DNA of 6,428 bases, taken from NCBI GenBank assembly GCA_964385195.1, contig CAYLOC010000177.1, positions 1-6,428 on the forward strand. Direction: 5' to 3'. The first letter of the stretch is position 1. The number at the start of each line of letters is the position of its first letter. The position numbers and the translations under genes are program-made. A model generated the notes under the pieces. It saw only the letters and a list, made by a program, of their open reading frames with translations. It did not search any database and was not told where the DNA came from. Positions 1 through 6,417 of the stretch are shown here, piece by piece. Source of the stretch: CAYLOC01 sp964385195 (lineage in GTDB: Bacteria; Actinomycetota; Actinomycetes; Propionibacteriales; Nocardioidaceae).

Positions 1-2057
1 GTGGGCCGCTGGGAGCCCAGCTCGGCGCGGAGATCCTCCACCGTCGTGACGGGCCGACGGCAGGTGAATCGCCGGCAGACGTACGCCGTCGGCACGCCGT
101 CCTGGACCATCCGCCCCGCCAGCAACGGCCACCCGGCCGCGTCCGCGGCTCCGGCGACGACGACGGACCCGCTGGGCGCTTCCCGCCAGGCGACCCCGAC
201 GAGATCCTCCTCCCCGCTCCGTCCGGCGTCCACCGGGAGTACGATCGCCACCTCGACCGGCGCGCCGGTGCCTCGCCGTACTCGCTGCTGGGTGACGGCA
301 TCGGCGAGCGCCCAGCCGGCGAATCGCGGCGCGGTCGCCAGCACCGGCCACAGGGATCGCGCGATCCGGTCGGCCCAGGCGTCCCCCTCGGAGTCACCGG
401 TCACAGCAGAGAGCAGGCGACCGGCGAGGACGGCCGTCGCCGACCCGGACGGAGTGGCGTTGTCGCTGCGCTCCCGCGGGCGCAGCATCAACGCCTCGGC
501 GCGGCGGGAGGTGTCGGCGAGCCCGCCGTCGTCGGCGGCGAAGTCCTCCCGCAGTACGCCGAGCAGTTCCCGCGACCAGGCCAGCCAGTCTGTGTCGCCG
601 GTCGCCGTCGCGAGGCGTACCGCCCCCAGCGCCATCCCGGCGTAGTCCTCAGCGGTGCCGGGGGCCCGGGCGGCGATCCCGTCGCGGGACGAGCGCAGGA
701 GCTGGCCCTCGCGCCAGTGCACATCCCGCACTGCGGTGGCCGCCGTGGTTGCCAGGCTTACCCAGTCCGGGCGATCGAGTGTCATTCCGGCCGTGACCAG
801 CGCGTCGATGAGCCAGCCGTTCCATGCGGCAATCACCTTGTCGTCCCGGGCCGGGCGCGCCCGCGATGACCTGGCCGTGGCCAACCGGGTCCGGATGTCC
901 GGATCGGCCTCCCCGTCGGGGAGACGGAGCGTGGAGGCCCCGCGCTCGAACGTGCCGTGCTCGGTGACGCCGAACATCTCCGCGGCCGCCTTCCCCGCCT
1001 CTGCTCCGAGCACCTCGGTGAGCTGTTCGGGGGTCCAGACGTAGTAGGCGCCCTCGTGTGGGTGTCCGTCGAAGTCCGGGCTGTCGGCGTCCAGCGACGA
1101 GGCGAACGCACCGGACTGCGTGTGCATCTCCGCCTGTAGCCACTCCACCGTCTCGGTGACGACCCGCTCGAACAGCGCGGCGTCCTCACCTCGACGTACG
1201 GCGAGGGCCGCGGCACGGGCGTAGACGCCCAGCAGGAGCGCGTTGTCGTAGAGCATCTTCTCGAAGTGCGGTACCACCCACCCGGCGTCGACACTGTAGC
1301 GGGCGAAGCCGCCGGACAGCTGGTCGTAGATGCCGCCGCGGGCCATCGCCTCCAGCGTCTGCCGCGCCATGGCCCAGGCCCCGTCGTACCGGTCCGGCTC
1401 CTCCTCGGCGGCCCGGAGCAGGCCCTCCAGCACCATCGAGGGCGGGAACTTCGGGGCGCTGCCGAACCCGCCGTGCGTGGTGTCGAAGTCGTTGGCGAGG
1501 GCAGCCACCGCGTCCTCGGTGTCCGGGGCCGGCGCGTTCTTCCGCTCAGGTTTCTCCGTGACCTCGCGGAGTCGCTGCACGATCTGTTCGGCGCTGCTGT
1601 CCACCTGGTCACGTCGCTGGGTCCACGCGTCGGTGATCGCTTCGAGCAGCTGGCGGAATGACGGCATACCGTGCGCGGGCCGGCTCGGGAAGTAGGTGCC
1701 GGCATAGAACGGGTGCCCCTCGGGAGTCAGGAACACCGACATGGGCCAGCCGCCCTGACCGGTCATCGCCTGGGTCGCGGTCATGTAGACCGCGTCGACG
1801 TCGGGCCGCTCCTCCCGGTCCACCTTGACGCTGACGAAGTGCTGGTTGAGGTAGGCCGCAGTCTCGGCGTCCTCGAACGACTCGTGCGCCATCACGTGGC
1901 ACCAGTGGCACGCGGCGTACCCGACGGAGAGGAACACCGGCACGTCGCGGCGTCGTGCCACCTCGAACGCGTCGCTCCCCCACTGCTGCCAGTCAACCGG
2001 GTTGTCGGCGTGCTGCAGCAGATACGGCGACGTCGCATCGGCGAGGCGGTTGGCCAT
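1..2057 (-). CDS. YyaL/SSP411-family thioredoxin-domain protein (DUF255), C-terminus cut by window edge
   Basis: I read this frame through the whole stretch without a stop: 685 residues are visible and the end lies left of base 1. Family members are about 670-700 residues, so little is missing. The N-terminal DsbH-like thioredoxin domain carries CHWC at residues 50-53, followed by VMAHESFED (55-63), VDREERPDVD (79-88) and GGWPMSVFLTP (102-112), all typical of the family. The rest matches the six-hairpin/toroid half, with HFEKMLYDN at 264-272 and DDKVIAAWNG at 405-414. No signal peptide is visible, so the protein is probably cytoplasmic. The CxxC suggests thiol-disulfide chemistry and the toroid resembles N-acylglucosamine 2-epimerase-like folds, but the family's reaction is not established. 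The ATG at 2055-2057 is chosen because AGGAG lies 8 bases upstream and the family's N-terminal SPYLLQHADNPVDW follows at once (10-23). Confidence 0.93.
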   Translation of the reverse strand, partial: MANRLADATSPYLLQHADNPVDWQQWGSDAFEVARRRDVPVFLSVGYAACHWCHVMAHESFEDAETAAYLNQHFVSVKVDREERPDVDAVYMTATQAMTGQGGWPMSVFLTPEGHPFYAGTYFPSRPAHGMPSFRQLLEAITDAWTQRRDQVDSSAEQIVQRLREVTEKPERKNAPAPDTEDAVAALANDFDTTHGGFGSAPKFPPSMVLEGLLRAAEEEPDRYDGAWAMARQTLEAMARGGIYDQLSGGFARYSVDAGWVVPHFEKMLYDNALLLGVYARAAALAVRRGEDAALFERVVTETVEWLQAEMHTQSGAFASSLDADSPDFDGHPHEGAYYVWTPEQLTEVLGAEAGKAAAEMFGVTEHGTFERGASTLRLPDGEADPDIRTRLATARSSRARPARDDKVIAAWNGWLIDALVTAGMTLDRPDWVSLATTAATAVRDVHWREGQLLRSSRDGIAARAPGTAEDYAGMALGAVRLATATGDTDWLAWSRELLGVLREDFAADDGGLADTSRRAEALMLRPRERSDNATPSGSATAVLAGRLLSAVTGDSEGDAWADRIARSLWPVLATAPRFAGWALADAVTQQRVRRGTGAPVEVAIVLPVDAGRSGEEDLVGVAWREAPSGSVVVAGAADAAGWPLLAGRMVQDGVPTAYVCRRFTCRRPVTTVEDLRAELGSQRP

Positions 2058-2065
2058 TCCTGTGG

Positions 2066-2070
2066 CTCCT
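2066..2070 (-). promoter_or_regulatory. Ribosome binding site of the yyaL-like gene
   Basis: The minus strand reads AGGAG here, 8 bases before the ATG at 2057. This supports the chosen start; no equally good site was noticed for another start. Confidence 0.7.
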
Positions 2071-2081
2071 GACGAGTGGCA

Positions 2082-2125
2082 CGTGTATCCCTTCGGCTCC
2101 AGTGGTACACGAGAGTGATACACGA
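2082..2125. repeat. 8-bp inverted repeat with overlapping TACACGA direct repeat, possible operator
   Basis: CGTGTATC at 2082-2089 is the exact reverse complement of GATACACG at 2117-2124, with 27 bases between. A second relation overlaps it: TACACGA occurs at 2106-2112 and again at 2119-2125, a 13-base step. Three GnTACAC-type half-sites (one inverted) thus lie within 44 bases, just upstream of the yyaL-like gene on the minus strand. Such spacing fits a regulator-binding region over that gene's promoter. I could not place a convincing -10/-35 pair, and chance similarity is possible. Confidence 0.35.
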
Positions 2126-2186
2126 AGCGGACTCTCAGTGCTCCTGTTCGAACCGGCGCTCCCAGCCTAGGTTGAGGGGGGCAAAG

Positions 2187-2210
2187 CCGGCGCAGGGGAG
2201 ACCCCTCCGG
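2187..2210. other. GC-rich hairpin in the fic/yyaL-like intergenic region
   Basis: CCGG (2187-2190) pairs with CCGG (2207-2210), and AGGGG (2194-2198) pairs with CCCCT (2202-2206). The loop is AGA (2199-2201), with a 3-base bulge at 2191-2193. This gives a nine-pair stem that can form in RNA from either strand. Read on the minus strand it begins about 50 bases past the fic stop codon and could help end fic transcription, although no T-tract follows. Read on the plus strand it is flanked by GGGCAAAG on the left and CGCAAGAACGCAAG on the right, which loosely recalls a c-di-GMP-I riboswitch core. Its role is undecided. Confidence 0.4.
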
Positions 2211-2259
2211 GTCCGCAAGAACGCAAGTCGACGTGGGTCATCGAGCCGTCCGGTGCGAC

Positions 2260-3339
2260 TCACTCGGGACGTGTCAGCACATCAAGGAACTCGTGATTGA
2301 CAAAGAGGAGGTCCCGTCCGACCTTCACATCGCTGACGAGGCCGGCCGCAACCAGGGCATGCAGCCAGGACGAGGCGGTCTGCCTCGAGACCTCACATCG
2401 CTTCGCAACCGTGCCGATGCGACAGTACGGCTGCTCGAAGAGCACATCGAGGAACCGCGCATCGCGCGCACCTGGAGTCGCTCCTCGGGCTCGCTCGGCG
2501 ATGTCGTCCTGGCAGGCGCGGATCGAGTGGATCTTTCGGGTGGTGGATGACGCGGACTCGTGGACGACGTCGAGCATGTAGAGGATCCAGTCGACCCACG
2601 CGCCTTCGTCCGTCACGGCCCTCAGCAGCCGGTAGTAGTCGTTCTTCCGAGCGATGATCGCGCGGGAGAGGTACAGGGTCGGCTCATCGAGCAGCCCCGC
2701 CTCGATGAGCATCAAGATGTTGATGACACGGCCGGTGCGCCCGTTGCCATCATGGAACGGGTGGATCGCCTCGAACTGGTAATGCGCGACAGCCATGCGC
2801 ACCAACGGGTCAAGGTCGTCCTCGGCGTGGATAAACCGCTCCCAGGCGGTGAGCTTCTCTCGGATGAGATCGGCCCCCTCCGGCGGCGCGTACACGATCT
2901 CTCGTGTCGTCGGATTCGCGATCCGCGTGCCCGGCACCGCACGGACGTCTATTTCCCGACCGTGCAGCTCCGAGCAGATCCGTGCCGCCGTCCCAGCGGT
3001 GAGCGGCCGGCTCTTGATCGAGTCCACACCAGCGAAGAGCGCGGTCCGATAGCGAAGGGCTTCCTTGGTGGCGTGGTCGCCGCCACCAGACTCGACATGT
3101 TTGAACAGCTCGTCAGCCGTGGTCATGATGTTCTCGATCTCCGAGCTTGCCTGCGCCTCGAGCAGGGGGACGGCACGGACCAAGATGTTGGGATTCGGCA
3201 GGAGTCGGCCCGCCTGGGCGAGCGTCGCCAGTGCCGTGCGGGCTTCGATGGTCGCCTTGAGCACGGCCTTGGGCTCCAGGTCGATGTCCGGCGGCAGCGC
3301 CGGTAGGTTGTTGAAGGGTTTGTCCGAGCTCCAGGACAC
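2260..3339 (-). CDS. Class II Fic-family protein, probable AMP-transferase with winged-helix C-terminus
   Basis: This 359-residue protein carries the complete Fic core motif HPFHDGNGRTGR at residues 193-204: catalytic H193, the anion-hole GNG and both arginines. Fic enzymes usually transfer AMP from ATP to a hydroxyl side chain of a target protein. The N-terminal Fic_N region starts near residue 15. It contains SSEIEN at 65-70, a match to the [S/T]xxxE[G/N] inhibitory motif, which puts it in class II, where the inhibitory helix lies in the same chain before the Fic core. The segment TREIVYAPPEG (145-155) fits the target-docking flap. Residues about 295-355 look like a winged helix-turn-helix (VAKRCEVSRQTASSWLHAL, 311-329). 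Length and order match SoFic-like proteins of about 370 residues. The GTG start at 3337-3339 has AAGGAG 7 bases upstream, and an in-frame TGA two codons upstream blocks any longer form. No separate antitoxin gene adjoins it. Third codon positions are looser than in the yyaL-like gene (cta, aaa, aat, cat, tct, ctt, tat appear), which hints at acquisition. Its target cannot be told. Confidence 0.93.
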   Translation of the reverse strand: MSWSSDKPFNNLPALPPDIDLEPKAVLKATIEARTALATLAQAGRLLPNPNILVRAVPLLEAQASSEIENIMTTADELFKHVESGGGDHATKEALRYRTALFAGVDSIKSRPLTAGTAARICSELHGREIDVRAVPGTRIANPTTREIVYAPPEGADLIREKLTAWERFIHAEDDLDPLVRMAVAHYQFEAIHPFHDGNGRTGRVINILMLIEAGLLDEPTLYLSRAIIARKNDYYRLLRAVTDEGAWVDWILYMLDVVHESASSTTRKIHSIRACQDDIAERARGATPGARDARFLDVLFEQPYCRIGTVAKRCEVSRQTASSWLHALVAAGLVSDVKVGRDLLFVNHEFLDVLTRPE

Positions 3340-3346
3340 CTGTCAA

Positions 3347-3352
3347 CTCCTT
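3347..3352 (-). promoter_or_regulatory. Ribosome binding site of fic
   Basis: The minus strand reads AAGGAG, 7 bases before the GTG start at 3339. It decides the start, since an in-frame stop lies between the site and the GTG. Confidence 0.75.
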
Positions 3353-3366
3353 CAACTCATTCGGGT

Positions 3367-3401
3367 AACGTGTTAAGACCCTCATCAAAACTTAACACGT
3401 T
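3367..3401. repeat. Perfect 11-bp inverted repeat upstream of fic, candidate operator
   Basis: AACGTGTTAAG (3367-3377) and CTTAACACGTT (3391-3401) are exact reverse complements around a 13-base spacer (3378-3390). The arm centres are 24 bases apart, a little over two helical turns. The block is strikingly AT-rich for this window and lies 28 bases above the fic start, between divergent genes. On the minus strand a TAnnnT-type hexamer, TAAGTT (plus-strand 3389-3394), overlaps one arm and could be a fic -10 box, though I found no good -35. The arrangement suits a repressor covering the fic promoter. The Fic protein's own winged helix is one candidate binder, but that is inference. It is unlikely to be a terminator: the loop is long, no T-tract follows, and no gene ends here. 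Confidence 0.6.
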
Positions 3402-3498
3402 TGCAGGTAAGTCGGAGGCTTCGATACGTACGCCCAGCCTGTCACGCACCGGCGGCTCAGCGATCCGCAGCAGGCAGGACGGAAACCGGCAGCGGGTC

Positions 3499-3504
3499 TA
3501 GGCT
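3499..3504 (+). promoter_or_regulatory. Candidate -10 box for a leaderless arylsulfotransferase-like transcript
   Basis: TAGGCT fits the actinobacterial TAnnnT -10 pattern and ends 6 bases before the ATG at 3511. Transcription would then start at or next to the A of the ATG. No Shine-Dalgarno sequence is visible in the short space before the ATG, which agrees with a leaderless mRNA. The -35 region around 3475-3481 (CAGGACG) is a poor match, so this is a suggestion only. Confidence 0.35.
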
Positions 3505-3510
3505 CCCGTT

Positions 3511-5043
3511 ATGCAGGTCACCGGGTGGACACGTGGGCTCACCGGATCCCGGCTGGTCGTGGCCGTGAGACTCGCGTTGGTGCCGGTTCTCGCCACGATC
3601 GTCGGACTCGGCATTTCCGGTGATGCCCCGGTCGCGGCCCCTCGCGCCTACCATGCGCAGGCCGAGACCAGCGTGCGAAGCTTCCACTCCCAGCCTGATC
3701 TGCATCCGCCGACGCTGACCGTCGGGCCGTCGCTGGCAGGCCCCGCTGGTCGCTACGTCTTCCTCGCGCCGTGGCGCGGCGATGGCCAAGCGGGCCTGAT
3801 GATCCTTGACCGCCGTGGACGCCTGGTCTGGTTCCACCCGCTGCCGGAGGACCACATGGCCATGAACCTGCAGGTGCAGCGCTACCACGGCCAGCGCGTG
3901 CTCACCTGGTGGCAAGGCGTCTTGGCGGAGGGGGGTTACGGCAAGGGCGAGTATGTCGTGGCGAACAGCTCTTACCACCCGATTGCGCGGTTCCGCCCAG
4001 GCGGGCTACCCGGCGACATGCACGAGTTCCAGATCACCCCACGCGGAACAGCCTTGGTGACGGTGTACCAGAAGATTCCCTACGACCTGTCCCCCGTCGG
4101 CGGACCCAAACACGGGACACTGCTGGACTCCATGGTCGACGAGGTCGACATCGCGACCGGGAAGGTGCTGTTCCAGTGGCGTGCCAGCGACCACATTCCG
4201 CTCACCGCATCCCATCAGGTGATTTCCGATGACCCCGACGACCTCATCGCGTCCGCTCCCGACGAGCCCTATGACTTCGCCCATCTCAACTCCGTCGACA
4301 TCGACCTCGACGGCAACCTGCTGATCTCCGCGCGCCACACCGACACCATCTACAAGGTCGACCGGGACACCGGCGACATCATCTGGCGGCTCGGCGGCAA
4401 GAACAGCGACTTCACGTTGCCGCCGGATGCCCGCTTCGGCTCCCAGCACGACGTACGACGACATCGCGACGGCACCATCACGATGTTCGACAACAGCGAC
4501 CCACCACAAGTACGCGACCAAAGCCGAGTACTGCGCCTTCGGCTGCACCTCAACACGATGCGAGCCACCGTCGTCGAGCAACGCGAGCACCCCGGCGGCG
4601 TGTTGACCCGGAGCCAGGGAAACGCCCAGCTCCTGCCGAACGGCGGCTACTTCGTCGCGTGGGGCAGCGACCCGCACATCTCCCGCTTCGGACCCGACGG
4701 ACATCTGCTGTTCGACGGCTACTTCCCAGAACACACCAACAACTACCGCGCGTTCCTTGAGCCGTGGGAAGGGCATCCACGGTCCCGGCCCGCTCTCGAT
4801 GTCGAGGCCCAGGACGACGCTTCGGTGACGGTCTACGCGAGCTGGAACGGGGCGACGCGCGTTGACAGCTGGCAGGTGCTGGCCGGCGCGGACAAGCAGC
4901 ATTTGCACCCGGTCCGATCCACACCCTGGACCGGTTTCGAGACCCCTATCGCGGTCTCCACCCACGCCCAGTACGTCGCTGTGCGCGCGGTTTCGCGCTC
5001 GGGGCAGCCGCTGGCGCGCTCGCTCGCCGTACCGGTTCCGTAG
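3511..5043 (+). CDS. Exported arylsulfotransferase (ASST)-like beta-propeller protein
   Basis: The 510-residue product opens with a basic, then hydrophobic segment (about 14-36) followed by AQA at 49-51, a plausible signal peptidase I site; it could instead remain as a membrane anchor. Residues about 68-420 form repeated propeller blades typical of the actinobacterial and fungal arylsulfotransferase family: GDMHEFQITPRGTALVTVY (168-186), FAHLNSVDIDLDGNLLIS (256-273), YKVDRDTGDIIWRLGG (281-296) and FGSQHDVRRHRDGTITMFDN (309-328). Characterised ASSTs move sulfate between phenolic compounds through a histidine intermediate. Here H171, H258-x-N260, R275 and H313 fall in an order like that of the active-site residues of Escherichia coli AssT, but I did this by eye. 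A fibronectin-like tail (about 425-510) follows. It is transcribed away from fic and converges on the methyltransferase gene 34 bases downstream. No sulfatase or Dsb partner is adjacent, and the substrate is unknown. Confidence 0.8.
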   Translation: MQVTGWTRGLTGSRLVVAVRLALVPVLATIVGLGISGDAPVAAPRAYHAQAETSVRSFHSQPDLHPPTLTVGPSLAGPAGRYVFLAPWRGDGQAGLMILDRRGRLVWFHPLPEDHMAMNLQVQRYHGQRVLTWWQGVLAEGGYGKGEYVVANSSYHPIARFRPGGLPGDMHEFQITPRGTALVTVYQKIPYDLSPVGGPKHGTLLDSMVDEVDIATGKVLFQWRASDHIPLTASHQVISDDPDDLIASAPDEPYDFAHLNSVDIDLDGNLLISARHTDTIYKVDRDTGDIIWRLGGKNSDFTLPPDARFGSQHDVRRHRDGTITMFDNSDPPQVRDQSRVLRLRLHLNTMRATVVEQREHPGGVLTRSQGNAQLLPNGGYFVAWGSDPHISRFGPDGHLLFDGYFPEHTNNYRAFLEPWEGHPRSRPALDVEAQDDASVTVYASWNGATRVDSWQVLAGADKQHLHPVRSTPWTGFETPIAVSTHAQYVAVRAVSRSGQPLARSLAVPVP

Positions 5044-5077
5044 TGGTCTCACCCGGAGGGTTCGTCAGCGTGACACG

Positions 5078-5812
5078 TCACCCGATGCGGCGCTGGAGCT
5101 GGTAGCTGAACTCGTCCGGCGCTGCTTGGTCGAACCCCACCACTCGCAACCCCGCCGCAGCCGCCATCTCCTCGAACAGATCCGGGCCGAACCAGTGGAT
5201 GACCCAGTCCCGCTCCAGCACCTCACACTCTCCGCCCCGCTCCACCTCGTAACGGGTGCGGGTACGCCGGATGCGGGCGTTCTCGTCGTACTCCTCACTC
5301 AGTGCGGTGAAGCGCATCTCGGCGTCGGCGGTGCGGCTGGTCCGCGGCCGGCCGAGTTCCTCCGGTGAGGTGGGAGGCGGGATCCACAGCGGCACGAGGG
5401 CCACGCCATCGGGCGTGAGGTGCGCCCGGATCGCGGCAAGAGCCCGCTGGGCATCGACGTCAGTGGCAAGCAGTGTGAACGTCGGGCCGGCCAGGTAGAT
5501 CGAGCGGTACTGCCGCGGCAGCGCCAGGTCCTCCATCCGCTGGTGGTAGAGCACGACCGTGACGCCGAGGCGGGCCGCCGCCTGCCGGCACCGGTCCAGC
5601 ATGTCGTGGGAGGAGTCGACCCCCTCCACCTCCAGCCCCTGCTGCCGCAACGCCAGTATCGGGTCGCCGTCACCGCACCCGATCTCCAGGGCCGGCTCAC
5701 CATGGGCGGCGATGAACTCGGCGTACGGCCCGGGCTCGAACGTCTCCGAGCGCAGGCTGGAGTACACCTCAGAGACCAGACCGGTGTAGAAGTCCGCCGG
5801 GTCCACGGTCAC
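5078..5812 (-). CDS. Class I SAM-dependent methyltransferase
   Basis: This 244-residue protein has a Rossmann-type methyltransferase fold. Motif I is ALEIGCGDGDP (41-51), the glycine loop that binds S-adenosylmethionine. The acidic residue for the ribose hydroxyls is probably D66 in VEGVDSSHDML (62-72). Residues 102-115 (YRSIYLAGPTFTLL) form the strand IV region, and HLTPDGVALVPLW (131-143) is the usual strand before the substrate half. The C-terminal part (about 160-240) is a beta-rich region of the kind seen in small-molecule methyltransferases. No signal peptide is present, so it is cytoplasmic. The GTG start at 5810-5812 is preferred because it overlaps the hemerythrin stop codon as GTGA. 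No Shine-Dalgarno is clear, and translation probably depends on coupling. The methyl acceptor cannot be deduced. Confidence 0.88.
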   Translation of the reverse strand: MTVDPADFYTGLVSEVYSSLRSETFEPGPYAEFIAAHGEPALEIGCGDGDPILALRQQGLEVEGVDSSHDMLDRCRQAAARLGVTVVLYHQRMEDLALPRQYRSIYLAGPTFTLLATDVDAQRALAAIRAHLTPDGVALVPLWIPPPTSPEELGRPRTSRTADAEMRFTALSEEYDENARIRRTRTRYEVERGGECEVLERDWVIHWFGPDLFEEMAAAAGLRVVGFDQAAPDEFSYQLQRRIG

Positions 5813-6417
5813 TGGAAGCCGTGCCGGGACAGCGGACGGATCAGCTCCCGTTCCTCATATGCCAGATGGGAAGTCATGGTGTCAGTGAGGATATCCACCT
5901 GGTGGCCGAGGTCGTCGAGAGCCTGGCGACCGGCCTGGCCGGTGTTGTCACCGCGGACCAGCAGCACCAGGGCATCATCGAGTCGGTCCAGCACCTCGGC
6001 GATGACCTTGTGCTCGTCCTCCAGCCGGGTGAGCACGGGCGCCAGGCCCGGCTCAGCACGACGCAGGTGCGGGAAGATGCTGCGGTCCTCCAGCGTGTGA
6101 TGACCGGTGACGATCCGGCAGTAGGACTCGCAGTAGGCACCGAGCGTCCAGTTGTTCTGCCGCATCGTCATGGTGTTGATCGCCGAGCGGGCGGCACCGA
6201 CGCTCAGGTGGCCCTGCCGCACCTGGTCCACGATGTCGCGAACCTGCTCAAGCTCGGCGCGCAGGCCGTTGTGGATGTCGACCAGGTGCTGGGCGGCCGC
6301 CTGCTGGTCGCCGGTGCCGGGTACGGCGACAGCGGCTCCGTCGAACGTGGGGCGGGTGGTCTCGTCCCAGGGCATCGGGTCGGTGAGCCGCTCCCCCGAG
6401 TCGGGGGTCGCGGTCAC
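5809..6417 (-). CDS. Hemerythrin HHE cation-binding domain protein
   Basis: The product (202 residues from the chosen GTG) is mostly helical and shows the spaced metal ligands of bacterial hemerythrin-like proteins: H49 (VDIHNGLR), H106-H107 with E110 (GHHTLEDRSIFP), H117, H136 (LEDEHKVI) and H184 with E188 (SHLAYEERELI). Such proteins hold a non-haem di-iron centre that binds oxygen, or handle nitric oxide or iron; which applies here is unknown. A CxxxC pair (C96, C100) precedes the second histidine group and could be redox-active. No signal peptide is seen. The stop TGA overlaps the methyltransferase start by 4 bases, so the two are one operon. The GTG at 6415-6417 lacks a visible ribosome site, and the frame stays open to the window edge, so the true start may be further upstream or at M15. 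Confidence 0.88.
   Translation of the reverse strand: MTATPDSGERLTDPMPWDETTRPTFDGAAVAVPGTGDQQAAAQHLVDIHNGLRAELEQVRDIVDQVRQGHLSVGAARSAINTMTMRQNNWTLGAYCESYCRIVTGHHTLEDRSIFPHLRRAEPGLAPVLTRLEDEHKVIAEVLDRLDDALVLLVRGDNTGQAGRQALDDLGHQVDILTDTMTSHLAYEERELIRPLSRHGFQ

Noticed and set aside
1..645. Long plus-strand open frame opposite the yyaL-like gene
   Set aside because: Its product is low-complexity (Ser/Arg/Ala/Thr-rich) with no motif, and it lies antisense to a frame with clear family motifs; high GC lengthens such shadow frames.
2146..2154. GTTCGAACC, like the T-loop of a tRNA, or half of an SOS box
   Set aside because: No matching acceptor, D or anticodon stems surround it on either strand, and the spacing does not fit the actinobacterial LexA box (CGAAC-N4-GTTCG).
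2560..3306. 248-residue plus-strand open frame opposite fic
   Set aside because: It is antisense to the complete Fic protein, has no recognisable motif, and I noted no ribosome site for it.
2260..3339. Fic as the toxin of a two-gene toxin-antitoxin module
   Set aside because: No small antitoxin frame adjoins it, and the inhibitory motif is within the same protein.
4006..5052. 348-residue minus-strand open frame opposite the arylsulfotransferase-like gene
   Set aside because: The sequence is Val/Gly/Arg/Asp-rich without domains and mirrors the codons of the real gene on the other strand.
5044..5081. Possible bidirectional terminator between the convergent genes
   Set aside because: Only weak hairpins exist (ACCC-gga-GGGT at 5051-5061; GTGA/TCAC at 5070-5081 over the methyltransferase stop), with no T-tract, so I do not call a terminator.
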